This document shows positions 48,554 to 58,586 of a stretch of DNA of 64,000 bases, piece after piece. Where the stretch lies: NCBI RefSeq assembly GCF_937123705.1, contig NZ_CAKZKO010000164.1, positions 1-64,000 on the forward strand, read 5' to 3'. Position numbers and translations under genes: made by a program. The first letter of the stretch is position 1. Each line of letters opens with the position of its first letter. The DNA comes from an uncultured Paraglaciecola sp. (GTDB taxonomy: Bacteria > Pseudomonadota > Gammaproteobacteria > Enterobacterales > Alteromonadaceae). Below the pieces are notes generated by a model, which was given only the letters and a program-made list of their open reading frames with translations, did no database searches and was not told where the DNA came from.

Positions 48554-48973
48554 TTAATGGCAATCGAGTAGCACATTCACTAAGGTTACCGAACCAAAAT
48601 AACGTCCCACAATTTGGCTTCTGCTATTTAAAACAATGGTTTGGTTGATACCTTTAGTCAATTGATGTTGCTGACGCAATTGATTGCGACTACGGCCACT
48701 AATGTCAATATGAGGTTGAGTTTTACGCCAATTGTTCAAATCAATAAAGTGAATATTTTTTCTATCAATTTGCCTACTTAATTGGGATATTTGATCATTA
48801 AAACTTTTATTTTCAGAACCTTTTAATGAATAAATAATGACACAAGACGCGTTATCAAAAAGCGGGCTTTGCCCATGACTTGAGGACGATAATAATGTTA
48901 AAACGCTTAATATGATAACTACCGAAAATATCCGCAATCTTGTAATCCCATTATAAGATTTTATCCAAAACAC
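48554..48973 (-). CDS. DUF4174-like secreted protein
   Basis: A 139-residue protein with an N-terminal hydrophobic signal (about 12-35). The mature part (CVIIYSLKGSENKSFNDQIS, then ending IVGRYFGSVTLVNVLLDC) looks like a thioredoxin-fold DUF4174 domain with few cysteines. Function unknown. Its start is 37 bp after the stop of the upstream dehydratase gene, so the two may share a transcript. Confidence 0.55.
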   Translation of the reverse strand: MFWIKSYNGITRLRIFSVVIILSVLTLLSSSSHGQSPLFDNASCVIIYSLKGSENKSFNDQISQLSRQIDRKNIHFIDLNNWRKTQPHIDISGRSRNQLRQQHQLTKGINQTIVLNSRSQIVGRYFGSVTLVNVLLDCH

Positions 48974-49010
48974 ATTTTTCCTATACCTATACTAAATCAG
49001 TTTTTAACTG

Positions 49011-50006
49011 TTAAATCAACAAACTAGGCACTTGGTGTAAGTGATCATCTTGCCATACTCTAAGCATTTTTTGTTGATCTATATTACCACCAGACAATAT
49101 CACTAATACTTTTTGCTTGGTTGACTGCGTTTTGAGCCATTCGACTACGGCTCCCATACTCATAGCACTAGTAGGCTCTACATGAATTTTAAGTAAGTGT
49201 TGTAACCACTGAGTCCAATAGGCAATCTTTGTTTCGTCAATTTCATAAAAACCATCTAAAGCCTGTAAAAACGGAAAGGTTAGTTCTCCTACGGCTAAGG
49301 TTGCGGCACCATCAGCTAAGGTATCTGGCTGATTTTCCAGTGATTGAATAACACCGGTTCGAATAGATCTAATAGCGTCGTTTGCCACCAGAGGTTCAGC
49401 TCCTATAACACTTGCCTTAGGATAGAGTGCTTTGGTAGTCACCAACGAACCAGAAATTAATCCACCACCGCCTACGGGAGCAAAAACGCTATCGACTTCT
49501 CCTGTTTGTTTTAGCGCCTCGAGTGCAGCGGTGCCTTGGCCGGCAATAATGTCATAGTGATTAAACGGAGGCATCCACAGCACACCATTTTTTTTGGCTG
49601 CTTCAGCTACCTTTTCATCGGCTTCTTTACGAGATGCACTTATGTCCAGCTTTGCACCATAATACTCGGTGGCCGCAGCCTTCACCTTAGATACATTTTG
49701 AGCACTAAAGATAGTGGCTTTCACACCAAGTAGCTTTGCCGCGTACGCCACCGCTTGGGCGTGATTACCCGAACTACTGGCCAAAACATGTGAACCAAGT
49801 TGCCCGTTTTCTCGTGCCTTAAGCATCATATTTATGGCACCACGGAGCTTAAATGCACCTGTTTTTTGCAAACATTCTGCTTTAAACATTATGTTATGCC
49901 CTAACCAGTCATTTAATAACTGCGATTCATATACTGGGGTGTTTTTAATAAAAGGCTGGATGCGTTGTTCGGCAGCTTGCACATCGGCAATAGTCACACT
50001 GGACAT
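49011..50006 (-). CDS. PLP-dependent threonine/serine dehydratase
   Basis: A 331-residue fold-type II PLP enzyme. The PLP lysine lies in QKTGAFKLRGAINM, the substrate loop is SSGNHAQAVA, and the phosphate-binding Gly loop is PVGGGGLISG. There is no C-terminal ACT-like regulatory domain, so it resembles catabolic threonine dehydratases or serine racemase. The ATG at 50006 was preferred to an in-frame TTG at 50045. Confidence 0.85.
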   Translation of the reverse strand: MSSVTIADVQAAEQRIQPFIKNTPVYESQLLNDWLGHNIMFKAECLQKTGAFKLRGAINMMLKARENGQLGSHVLASSSGNHAQAVAYAAKLLGVKATIFSAQNVSKVKAAATEYYGAKLDISASRKEADEKVAEAAKKNGVLWMPPFNHYDIIAGQGTAALEALKQTGEVDSVFAPVGGGGLISGSLVTTKALYPKASVIGAEPLVANDAIRSIRTGVIQSLENQPDTLADGAATLAVGELTFPFLQALDGFYEIDETKIAYWTQWLQHLLKIHVEPTSAMSMGAVVEWLKTQSTKQKVLVILSGGNIDQQKMLRVWQDDHLHQVPSLLI

Positions 50007-50120
50007 ATATAAAAGATCACTATTAATAGTTGCTACAGGAAGCAAGATGGTAGCCTGTAGTTGCTATTTTCGCATCAACATTTATGCTGTTTATTCACTA
50101 AAAGTTTGAAGGAAACAAAG

Positions 50121-50495
50121 ATGGGTTTACTCGATGGTTTATTAGGCAATGCTTCTGAAATTGATATCAGTGAAATAGCGGATGAATTGGCACCTATAAT
50201 TGCTGAAACTGAAAGTATACAACAGGCATTTAAAGAGATTAGAGATATGTATGTGTTCACTAACAAACGCCTTATTTTAATTGATAAACAAGGTATGACC
50301 GGCCGTAAAGTGGACTACCATTCGATCCCATATCGCGCCATTACACAATTTAAAGTAGAAACCGCCGGCCACTTCGATTTAGATGCCGAGCTTAAGATCT
50401 GGATATCAGGACAAAGCAACCCTATAGAAAAAGAACTTAAGAAAGATACCGTAGTTGGTATCCAACAAACCTTAGCTGCACAAATGTTTGCTTAA
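50121..50495 (+). CDS. Bacterial PH-domain protein
   Basis: A 124-residue protein with a single bPH_1-type domain (MYVFTNKRLILIDKQGMTGR, then VDYHSIPYRAITQFKVET). AAGGAAAC precedes the ATG. Function unknown; homologues are widespread as single-gene units. Confidence 0.85.
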   Translation: MGLLDGLLGNASEIDISEIADELAPIIAETESIQQAFKEIRDMYVFTNKRLILIDKQGMTGRKVDYHSIPYRAITQFKVETAGHFDLDAELKIWISGQSNPIEKELKKDTVVGIQQTLAAQMFA

Positions 50496-50499
50496 GAGT

Positions 50500-51125
50500 A
50501 GCGATCAGAAACGAGTTTCGAGTTTTAGTGCCCGCTAGGGCATAAAAAAGCATGCGCTGGCGCTTTCTGACCTCCATGTCAGTTTTGACTCGAATCCCTT
50601 CGAGCCAACTACTCTTTTGCAACAGCGCAAAAGAGTAGCCAGAAAACGCCGCCGCTATTAAAGTTCTTAACCGCACAAAAAGACTTATTTTAGGGTCGCT
50701 ACAAATGTGTCCCTCCAACTTCCGCTCAAATGACGTCGTGTCATTTGCCCCTAAAATAAGCCTTTTTGTGCTGAAACTTTACAGGCGAGAAAGCAGTGGC
50801 GGCGCCACCCAAAGAAATAAAGCTTTGTCGGCAAAGCCGATGCGCTTGATTTACCCTCGAATGAATGCTCGCCGTTTATTGTTTCAATTTGGGAGGTTAA
50901 TCGCCAGGGATAGGCGATTAAGCGGTGCGCCGTCTGGAACGGCTCAGCGCGACCTGCCAAATTGAAACAATAAACGGATGAAGAGCATTGTGTCGAGCGG
51001 CACTTTTTGCTTACTTTTTGCTGCTGTTGGTAAAAAGTAAGTCGCATAGAAGGGATTCTATGTGAAAAACGATAGGGATATCGTGCCCGTTTAGGGCATA
51101 AAAAAGCATACGCTAACGCTTACAG
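50500..51125. repeat. Multi-hairpin intergenic element with nested inverted repeats
   Basis: This gene-free stretch (part of a 723-bp gap) holds many dyads. Among them are a perfect 12-bp stem (50609-50638), a 23-bp pair with one mismatch (50673-50695 with 50749-50771) enclosing an 8-bp stem, a perfect 21-bp pair (50872-50892 with 50957-50977) enclosing a 9-bp stem (50897-50921), a 10-bp stem (51010-51041) and a 7-bp stem (51045-51062). A near-direct repeat (GTGCCCG..TAGGGCATAAAAAAGCAT) flanks it at about 50528 and 51082. It looks like a dispersed palindromic mobile element; open frames inside seem spurious. Confidence 0.65.
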
Positions 51126-51218
51126 GCATCTCGATAACTGCTCCTGCGTTATTCTACCTTCCGCCATCCATGGCGGTCTCTTGTCTGTCTCAAATTTAGG
51201 ATCCCAATACCAAACTTG

Positions 51219-53447
51219 CTACTCCATGCCTAAGTGCTTATCAAAGAAATTAGTAATGGTTTTGTACAAGTGAATTCCGGTATTCTTACCGCGTATGCTG
51301 TGTTTTTTGCCGGGATAATCCATGCTTTCGAATGGGATAGCTAAGTCTTGCAGGTGTTTGTAGAGCTTAGTGCTGTTGGTAAAAAGCACGTTGTCATCGG
51401 CCATGCCGTGATAGATCAGCAAATCCCCTTTAAGATCTTTAGCATAGGGAAATACCGATGCTGCGGCATAGGCACCTTTATCAGTTTTAGGATGTCCCAT
51501 AAAACGCTCGGTATAATGGGTATCGTACAAGCCCCAATCGGTAACAGGTGCACCAGCAACCCCCGCTTTGAAGTAGTCTGAGGCTTTAAACATCGCCATT
51601 AGGCTCATGTAACCGCCGTAACTGTGGCCGTGCACACCAATTCGTGATGGATCCACATATGGCAAGCTATGTAAAAATTTTACACCTTCGATTTGATCGG
51701 CGACCTCAACACTGCCCATTTTTTTGTATATAGGATCTTCGAAAGCTTTGCCCCTCGCTTCCGAGCCTCGGTTGTCGATACTGAAGACCACATAGCCCTT
51801 GTTGGCCCAATATTGCATCAATAAACCGCGATTTCCACCCCAACTATCCTTCACCACTTGCGCACCTGGGCCGCCGTACAAATACACGATCACAGGATGT
51901 TTGCCTTCAATTTTTGCTGGCTTATACAAACGATAGAATATTTCCGTGCCATCTTGGGTATTAAAGCTGGCAATAGTAGGTTTTATCCAATTTGCTTGAT
52001 AAGGCTTGAGCGGGTGATTATCGTCTATTTTATTTTCACTCAACCAAGTTAACTGCTTACCTTGTGCTTGGTGTAAGCTAACTTGTTGTGGAGTGTTGGT
52101 AGTAGAGAAGTTATCAACATAGACACTGGCATCTTGGCTAAAGGAAATCTTATGGAAACCACTACGTTTGGTAATTTTAGTGATGGCTGCACCATCGAAG
52201 CCTACCTTATATAAATGGCTTTGTGTGGGGGTGTCGGCACGGCCAGTAAAGTAAATCACTTTATTCTTTTGATCGATAGCCTCTACTTCATCCACTACCC
52301 AATCACCTTTGGTTAGCTGACGCACTAGCTCGCCGTTGTTTTTGTGTAAATACAGATGTTTGTAGCCATCTTTTTCAGATGCCCAAATAAAGTGCTGCTT
52401 GTCGTTTAAAAAACGTAGATCTTTGTTCAAATTAACCCAAGTGTTACTTTTTTCTTCGAGTAACGTGCTTTGTTTTTTACTGGATAAATCAAATGCTTTC
52501 AGTGCCAAATATTGTTGACTGCGATCTTGCACTTGATAGGTCAGCTTAGTGCTGTCTTTCATCCAATTTACTCTAGCCAAGTAAATATCTTGCTCGTCAC
52601 CTAAATCTACCCAGTTTTTTTGCAAAGAGGCTAGGTCAAGCACGGCTAATTTAATCAAGACATTATTAGTGCCCGCACTAGGGTAACGTTGCTTAATCAT
52701 TTTTATAGAGTCCGCATATATCTCGCTGCGGGTAATTTGCTCAACTGGCGATTCGTCTATTTGGGTAAAGGCAATATGTTTCTCATCTGGCGACCACCAA
52801 TAACCTGTCATTCGGCCCATTTCTTCTTGTGCTACGAATTCCGCCATAGCATTTTTAATAGGCCCATTACCATCATGGGTTAAGCGAGTTTCTTTGCCAC
52901 TTTTAATGTGTTTGATATATAAGTCTTGGTTTCGAACGAAAGACAAGTAATTGCCCTTTGGTGACAACTTGATATCAGTTTCAAACTCTGGGGTTTGCAA
53001 TAACTGCTGCGCTTTTTTATCACCTAAAAGGTAATAATAGGCATCACCCGCTAGCGGGAATAACAAGGCACTAGCATCATTTGACCATTGGTAACTGACA
53101 ATACCAGACCCACTTAGACGCAGACGTTCTCGTCGTGCTTTTTCCTCATCGGATAAGACTTCAGGCCCTGAACTCAAGTCATCAGAGTCAAATAACAACT
53201 GCGTTTTAGCACTTTTTATATCGTACTCCCATAAATCTAAGCGTTCATAATCAGATTCTTTAGCTTGTAAAAAAGTCACGCGTTTGCCATCGGGAGAAAC
53301 TTTCAGTTTTTTTTGAGATGCCCCCTGCAAGCTCGGAGACTGGAAGATACGTTCAATACTAAGTGTTGATTGCGGTTGATTATTGGCTGTTACATTGACA
53401 GACCAGACTGCCAAACCACTGACTAAAAGCCAAGAAAGTTTATTCAT
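51219..53447 (-). CDS. Dipeptidyl peptidase IV-type S9 serine peptidase
   Basis: A 742-residue periplasmic peptidase with a signal peptide (ending VTANNQ), an N-terminal beta-propeller (about 40-470) and a C-terminal alpha/beta hydrolase domain. The nucleophile box is GVHGHSYGGYMSL; the Asp is in HGMADDNVLF and the His in GKKHSIRG. EFVAQEEMGRMTGYWW carries the double-Glu motif that binds the substrate N-terminus in DPP-IV. It removes N-terminal X-Pro dipeptides. Confidence 0.92.
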   Translation of the reverse strand: MNKLSWLLVSGLAVWSVNVTANNQPQSTLSIERIFQSPSLQGASQKKLKVSPDGKRVTFLQAKESDYERLDLWEYDIKSAKTQLLFDSDDLSSGPEVLSDEEKARRERLRLSGSGIVSYQWSNDASALLFPLAGDAYYYLLGDKKAQQLLQTPEFETDIKLSPKGNYLSFVRNQDLYIKHIKSGKETRLTHDGNGPIKNAMAEFVAQEEMGRMTGYWWSPDEKHIAFTQIDESPVEQITRSEIYADSIKMIKQRYPSAGTNNVLIKLAVLDLASLQKNWVDLGDEQDIYLARVNWMKDSTKLTYQVQDRSQQYLALKAFDLSSKKQSTLLEEKSNTWVNLNKDLRFLNDKQHFIWASEKDGYKHLYLHKNNGELVRQLTKGDWVVDEVEAIDQKNKVIYFTGRADTPTQSHLYKVGFDGAAITKITKRSGFHKISFSQDASVYVDNFSTTNTPQQVSLHQAQGKQLTWLSENKIDDNHPLKPYQANWIKPTIASFNTQDGTEIFYRLYKPAKIEGKHPVIVYLYGGPGAQVVKDSWGGNRGLLMQYWANKGYVVFSIDNRGSEARGKAFEDPIYKKMGSVEVADQIEGVKFLHSLPYVDPSRIGVHGHSYGGYMSLMAMFKASDYFKAGVAGAPVTDWGLYDTHYTERFMGHPKTDKGAYAAASVFPYAKDLKGDLLIYHGMADDNVLFTNSTKLYKHLQDLAIPFESMDYPGKKHSIRGKNTGIHLYKTITNFFDKHLGME

Positions 53448-53585
53448 TCACATTTTCCCATTACTGTTTGTTCTTACCTCCAAGAATTAGGATAAGATAC
53501 TTTATTATAATAAAGGCCAGTGACAAACGGGCCATTCGGCATATTGTAGGGATTTATTGCCTACAGGTAAAATCACAGGGTGAAA

Positions 53586-54209
53586 ATGTTAAAAACCGCT
53601 TTAGTTTTAGGTGCAACAGGCTTAGTGGGTAAGTCCTTAGTTGAACAACTGTGTGCAGATAAACGCTATCAAAGGGTCACTTGCTTGATCCGAAAGCCAC
53701 TGCCTAAAGATTATTTCGCCGATAATTCCCATAAAGTGCAAGCAATAGTGGTTGATTTTGAGCAGTTACAGGATTACCAAGGCTATTTTTCCGCAGCGCA
53801 TATCTATGTGTGTTTAGGCACAACCATTAAGCAAGCTGGCAGCAAGCAAGCGTTTCGCAAAGTCGATTTCGAATATGTGCATGTGGCGGCGCAGCTGGCT
53901 AAAACCCTAAAGGCCGGCAGTTTTGTGTGGATTTCTTCGGTTGGAGCCAATGCCCATAGCCCTAATTTTTATTTGCGGGTTAAAGGTGAGCTCGAAAATG
54001 CCATTTTAAATATGCCGGGTTTACCCAACGCCGCAGCGGTAAGACCTTCGTTATTGTTAGGTGAGCGCAACGAGATGCGCCCCGCCGAGAAACTCGCCGC
54101 CATGTTCAGCCCTCTCATCTCGCCGTTTTTACTCGGCGGATTAAAAAAGTATCGGCCGGTGCAGGCGGCAGAAGTCGCGACTCATATGATCCGTTTACAG
54201 GTATTCTAA
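53586..54209 (+). CDS. NAD(P)-binding Rossmann protein (YraR/HTATIP2-like)
   Basis: A 207-residue atypical short-chain dehydrogenase-like protein. The NAD(P)-binding motif is VLGATGLVGKSL near the N-terminus, with YVCLGTTIKQAGSKQAF and WISSVGANAHS in the fold. The activity is unknown. ATG at 53586 rather than GTG at 53580. The gap to trmN6 is 1 bp. Confidence 0.82.
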   Translation: MLKTALVLGATGLVGKSLVEQLCADKRYQRVTCLIRKPLPKDYFADNSHKVQAIVVDFEQLQDYQGYFSAAHIYVCLGTTIKQAGSKQAFRKVDFEYVHVAAQLAKTLKAGSFVWISSVGANAHSPNFYLRVKGELENAILNMPGLPNAAAVRPSLLLGERNEMRPAEKLAAMFSPLISPFLLGGLKKYRPVQAAEVATHMIRLQVF

Positions 54210-54210
54210 G

Positions 54211-54924
54211 ATGGGATTTAAGTTCAAGCAGTTCACTATCGAAGATCAAGCTTGCGGAATGAAAGTCGGCACCGACAGCATTATGCTGGGCAGTTGGGTA
54301 CAAACTAATCATCCCCAGCGCATTTTAGATATCGGCACCGGCAGTGGCTTGTTAGCCATTATGTTGGCGCAAAAAACACCTGAAAGTTGCTTGATTGATG
54401 GTATAGACCTAGATGCCGCCGCTATCAAACAGGCTAAAATTAATGGTCAGAATTGCCCATGGACCCAGCGCTTAACTTTCTATCACACTAGCCTGCAAAA
54501 TTTTCAAACGGATCAAGCCTATGACTTGATTATCAGTAATCCGCCATATTTTTGTACTAATAAAACGGCCAATAAAACCCAAACCTCACCGAGCCGCACC
54601 CAAGCAAGGCAGACAGTAGCATTAGATCACGCAACACTTTTACAAGCGGTCGCGCAGCATCTATCTGTTGCTGGCCAGTTTAATTGCGTTCTGCCAGAAA
54701 GCGTGGCACATCAATTTATTGATGAGGCACAAACACTAGGTTTGCATTGCACTCGGGCTTTAGAGGTGCAACCAAAGCAAGATGTTGGTATTACGAGACT
54801 TTTACTGGCGTTTAAGCGCACTAAAACGCCTACAGCTACTGAAAACATCAGTATTTACAATCAGTTAAACGAATATTCAACAGACTATATCGCCCTATGC
54901 AAAGATTATTATCTTAATTTTTGA
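54211..54924 (+). CDS. trmN6: tRNA1(Val) adenine-37 N6-methyltransferase
   Basis: A 237-residue SAM-dependent methyltransferase (YfiC). It starts with GFKFKQFTIEDQACGMKVGT as in the family. The SAM motif is LDIGTGSGLLAIML and the catalytic motif is ISNPPYF (NPPY for N6-adenine methylation). It modifies A37 of tRNA1(Val). Confidence 0.9.
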   Translation: MGFKFKQFTIEDQACGMKVGTDSIMLGSWVQTNHPQRILDIGTGSGLLAIMLAQKTPESCLIDGIDLDAAAIKQAKINGQNCPWTQRLTFYHTSLQNFQTDQAYDLIISNPPYFCTNKTANKTQTSPSRTQARQTVALDHATLLQAVAQHLSVAGQFNCVLPESVAHQFIDEAQTLGLHCTRALEVQPKQDVGITRLLLAFKRTKTPTATENISIYNQLNEYSTDYIALCKDYYLNF

Positions 54925-54995
54925 CAGTTTTTACCTTAATCCTCTATCTTTTTATAAGTAGTACTTAACAATACGCGCTTTATCTGGGAGGAATG

Positions 54996-55373
54996 ATGAA
55001 AACATTTGAATTACCCAAATCGATCTCTTCTTTGGCGAGCCAGCTACAAATTGTACAAATGGTGTGGCAGAACGTGGCGGTTCAAATCCCCAAATTTGCG
55101 GTTTATGCCATTATTGAAAAACCTGTATTTCATAAAGTGGTGATTAGACGGGGCAGGAAAATTGGCCTTTTAACTTTGTCGCGGTATACCATCCCTGTTC
55201 TCGATCCGTTTCGAGGTGATATTGATTTTTATCCCAACTACGCACTGATTATTAGCCATAGTCGCGGCAACTGTTTTGGTTTATATGGCTACCCTGCCGA
55301 TCACATTGAGCTAGATAAACAACTTTCAGCAACCAACGGGGCTGTGGGGAAGATTGTTAAGCACTATTTATAG
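54996..55373 (+). CDS. Hypothetical protein, possibly CheW-like
   Basis: A 125-residue protein. The block LLTLSRYTIPVLDPFRGDID followed by YALIISHSRGNCFGLYGYPAD loosely resembles the second half of a CheW domain. No other motif was recognised. GGGAGG precedes the start; two ATGs are adjacent (54993, 54996), and the second has better spacing. Confidence 0.55.
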   Translation: MKTFELPKSISSLASQLQIVQMVWQNVAVQIPKFAVYAIIEKPVFHKVVIRRGRKIGLLTLSRYTIPVLDPFRGDIDFYPNYALIISHSRGNCFGLYGYPADHIELDKQLSATNGAVGKIVKHYL

Positions 55374-55395
55374 CTTCAATAGACCATATCTGGCA

Positions 55396-56541
55396 CTAGG
55401 CATCTCTCACTAGGCCTTTTTCAATGCTACGCACTAACCTTTGGGTTAAACGATTATCGACTTTTACATCTTGTTGGGCTTTTTCTTGCTGTTGTTGTAG
55501 CGCCCACTCAATATGTTCTTTGACCATTTCTGTACTATGCAGCAATGCAGCTTGCAAGCTAGAGACTATTTGCTCGGAATAAGGGGCATTACCTAAGCCT
55601 ACCGCTAAATTACGTTGCCAACGCTCAAACCCAATGCGCCTGATAGCTGATCCTTCGGTATTTTTAAGAAAGGTCGCTTCATCCCATGCAAATAATTGAA
55701 TTAGTTCCTGACTCATTAATTTTTGTCTGGGGTGAAAGTCTGTTTCATCGGTAATATTGGCGTAACGGTTCCACGGGCAAATGAGCTGACAATCATCGCA
55801 GCCATATACGCGATTGCCAATCAAAGCCCGATACTGCTCAGGAATGGCACCTTTTTGCTCTATGGTTAAATAAGAAATACAGCGCCTTGCATCAACCACG
55901 TATGGTTCAACAATTGCTTGAGTAGGGCAAATTGTGAGACAAGCGGTACAGCTGCCGCAGTTTTCACTTACCGCTTTATCCACAGGTAAGGGAATATCAA
56001 CAAATAGCTCACCTAAAAAGAACCAAGAGCCTGCTGCCTTGTTTATAGTAAGTGAGTGCTTACCGGTCCACCCTATTCCGGCTTTTTCGGCAATGGCATG
56101 CTCAAGCACCGGAGCAGAATCCACAAATGGCCTAAAATTCAACTCGGCGCATTCGGTTTTGATTTTTTCACCCAGCTTTTTGAGGCGATTTCGTAATAAC
56201 TTGTGATAGTCACGACCAAGGGCATAACGGCTAATATAGGCTTGTTGTTTATTTTTGAGGGTATGGGCGAACTTAGCATCCGGCGGTAAGTAATCCATTC
56301 TGACACTGATAACTCGCAAGGTGCCGCTTAGCAATTCTGCCGGTCTGGCGCGCTTCATGCCGTGTTCCAACATGTAATTCATTTCCCCTGCATAGCCATT
56401 TTCTAGCCATGCTTGTAGGTGGGACTCATGTTGTTGTAGATCAACATCGCAAATCCCCACTTGCTGAAAACCTAGCGCTTTACCCCAAGCCTTGATACTT
56501 TCAGCTAAAGATAACAATTGGGAGCTGTTGAGTGATGACAT
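55396..56541 (-). CDS. queG: Epoxyqueuosine reductase
   Basis: A 381-residue cobalamin- and iron-sulfur-dependent enzyme that makes queuosine in tRNA. Two [4Fe-4S] clusters are marked by CGSCTACLTICP and CDDCQLICPWN. FHPRQKL and IRRIGFERWQRNLAVGLGNA (HEAT-like C-terminus) match the family. The ATG at 56541 is preferred; it is divergent from and overlaps by a few bases the start of the nnr gene. Confidence 0.92.
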   Translation of the reverse strand: MSSLNSSQLLSLAESIKAWGKALGFQQVGICDVDLQQHESHLQAWLENGYAGEMNYMLEHGMKRARPAELLSGTLRVISVRMDYLPPDAKFAHTLKNKQQAYISRYALGRDYHKLLRNRLKKLGEKIKTECAELNFRPFVDSAPVLEHAIAEKAGIGWTGKHSLTINKAAGSWFFLGELFVDIPLPVDKAVSENCGSCTACLTICPTQAIVEPYVVDARRCISYLTIEQKGAIPEQYRALIGNRVYGCDDCQLICPWNRYANITDETDFHPRQKLMSQELIQLFAWDEATFLKNTEGSAIRRIGFERWQRNLAVGLGNAPYSEQIVSSLQAALLHSTEMVKEHIEWALQQQQEKAQQDVKVDNRLTQRLVRSIEKGLVRDA

Positions 56542-58088
56542 TGACAAACCTGTTAACCGAGCAAGCGTCGCAGAGTTTATCACATAAAATTGTGAGTTCA
56601 GAACAAGTCAAAGCCCTTGAGCCAATAGCTGCACAAAATGCCGGCTGCAGCATGTTTGCGTTAATGCAAAGAGCGGGCGAAGCGGCGCTTAATGCTCTAC
56701 GACAGCAATGGCCACAGGCCAACAATATTGTAGTGCTGGCCGGCAACGGCAATAATGCTGGCGATGGCTACATTTTAGCCACATTAGCCAAACAACAGGG
56801 TATGAATGTGGTGGTTATCTGTCAGCAAATACAAAAAGAATTAACCGGAGATGCAAAACAAGCCCAAAAGGCATGGCAAAACATAAATGGTGCCACTCAG
56901 GCATTCGCTACCTTCGAGCCGAGTCAATATGATCTCATCGTTGATGCCTTATTAGGCACAGGGGTAACCGGTGCAGTTAAACCGGCTTTTCAATCTGTTA
57001 TCAATCACGTTAACCAAGCTAAGACCCCTGTTCTCAGCATTGATTTGCCCTCTGGCATGCAAGCCAATACTGGGCAAGCCTTACCTATTTGTATTAAGGC
57101 AGATTTAACTGTCACTTTTGTGGCCACTAAGCCAGGTTTAGTCAGCGGTATAGGCAAAGCATATTGCGGCAAACTGGTTTTCGCTGATTTAGCTGTAGGC
57201 TCTGAGTTTTTCGCCTTAGCAACAGGCACTGCACAATTAGTAAGCTGGTCAATGTTGCAAGCACTCCCAGTAAGACAAGCACACCAAAATAAAGGCTCTT
57301 TTGGTAAACTATTGTGTGTGGGTGGTAACCAAGGCATGGCAGGAGCAATACGCCTTAGCGCCGAATCCGCACTACGCTGCGGTGTGGGTTTGGTGAAAGT
57401 GCATTGTCATGAATCCAGTAAACTCAGTATCTCAGCCAGTTGTCCTGAAATAATGTTGACTAATAACAGTCTTGCAGCAGCGCTAAAATGGTGTAGTTGC
57501 ATAATAATTGGCCCGGGATTAGGACAAGATGAATGGGCCCAGCAGCAGTTTTTCCAAGTATTAACGCACCTCAAACAACATCCTAAGCCAGTAATCATCG
57601 ATGCGGACGCTATCAATTTGCTGGCAAGTAACAAAGAGGATCGAGACATTCTCAATACCTTGGCGCAATTACCAGCTTTAGTGTTAACCCCTCATCCTGG
57701 AGAAGCCAGCCGCTTATTAGGGTGCACTATCTCTCAGATTGAAAACAACAGATACCTTGCATCTGAAAATATCGCCCAAGAATTTCAGGCGGGCTGCGTA
57801 CTAAAAGGAGCAGGTACTATCATTCACTCCCATAATGTTCAACAAAAGCCTCCATGCTGGATATGCGTTGGTGGCAACCCTGGCATGGCAACGGCTGGTA
57901 TGGGTGATTTATTAACTGGCATTATAGGCGCTTTTCTGGCCCAAGGATTAACGGCGCAGCAAGGAGCAGTATATGGTGTATGTGCCCATAGTGAAGCTGG
58001 CGACAGAGTTGCCAACCAATACGGTCAACGTGGTATGATAGCGTCAGATTTATTGCAACCTTTACGAGCCATTGTTAACGGACTATGA
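56535..58088 (+). CDS. nnrE-nnrD: Bifunctional NAD(P)H-hydrate epimerase / ADP-dependent dehydratase
   Basis: A 517-residue fusion that repairs hydrated NAD(P)H. The N-terminal YjeF epimerase domain (about 1-215) has [13 protein letters not shown] and [10 protein letters not shown]. The C-terminal dehydratase domain has [24 protein letters not shown] and [16 protein letters not shown]. An in-frame GTG at 56532 is an alternative start. It overlaps tsaE by 4 bp, the usual order. Confidence 0.93.
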   Translation: MTLTNLLTEQASQSLSHKIVSSEQVKALEPIAAQNAGCSMFALMQRAGEAALNALRQQWPQANNIVVLAGNGNNAGDGYILATLAKQQGMNVVVICQQIQKELTGDAKQAQKAWQNINGATQAFATFEPSQYDLIVDALLGTGVTGAVKPAFQSVINHVNQAKTPVLSIDLPSGMQANTGQALPICIKADLTVTFVATKPGLVSGIGKAYCGKLVFADLAVGSEFFALATGTAQLVSWSMLQALPVRQAHQNKGSFGKLLCVGGNQGMAGAIRLSAESALRCGVGLVKVHCHESSKLSISASCPEIMLTNNSLAAALKWCSCIIIGPGLGQDEWAQQQFFQVLTHLKQHPKPVIIDADAINLLASNKEDRDILNTLAQLPALVLTPHPGEASRLLGCTISQIENNRYLASENIAQEFQAGCVLKGAGTIIHSHNVQQKPPCWICVGGNPGMATAGMGDLLTGIIGAFLAQGLTAQQGAVYGVCAHSEAGDRVANQYGQRGMIASDLLQPLRAIVNGL

Positions 58089-58576
58089 GCATTTCTTTAT
58101 CGCCTTCCGAGGCTAATATAGCCACAACACATTTTGAGCTGACCGACGAAGCAGCCACAGTTGCCCTAGCTGGCAAACTAGCAAAGCATTGCCATCATGG
58201 CGTGGTCATTTATCTTGAAGGTGATTTAGGTGCCGGAAAAACCACCTTTAGCCGCGGCTTTATTCAAGCTTTAGGGCATATAGGGAAGGTTAAGAGCCCT
58301 ACCTATACTTTGGTTGAACCCTATGAAATATCTGGTTGGCGGGTGTTTCACTTTGACTTATATCGACTATCCGATCCTGAAGAATTAGAATTTATGGGCA
58401 TTCGTGACTATTTCGATCTAGATTGCATTTGTTTGATCGAATGGCCAGACAAAGGCGCTGGCCTCTTGGCAGCAGCAGATTTACACATTAGTATTGAATT
58501 TAAACAATCAGGACGAGTGCTATCTATGCAGGCTAAGTCTGCACAAGGCGCCGACTTGCTTAGCCATTTACACTAG
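58085..58576 (+). CDS. tsaE: tRNA threonylcarbamoyladenosine ATPase TsaE
   Basis: A 163-residue P-loop ATPase needed with TsaB/TsaD for t6A37 tRNA modification. Walker A is [15 protein letters not shown], followed by [20 protein letters not shown] and LIEWPDKG, all typical. ATGA overlap with the nnr gene. Confidence 0.94.
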   Translation: MSISLSPSEANIATTHFELTDEAATVALAGKLAKHCHHGVVIYLEGDLGAGKTTFSRGFIQALGHIGKVKSPTYTLVEPYEISGWRVFHFDLYRLSDPEELEFMGIRDYFDLDCICLIEWPDKGAGLLAAADLHISIEFKQSGRVLSMQAKSAQGADLLSHLH

Positions 58577-58586
58577 AAAAATAATA

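Noticed and set aside
50751..51047. A 98-codon minus-strand open frame rich in Ser, Lys and Cys
   Set aside because: It runs through several perfect inverted repeats and has no ribosome binding site or domain; it looks like a by-product of the repeat element.
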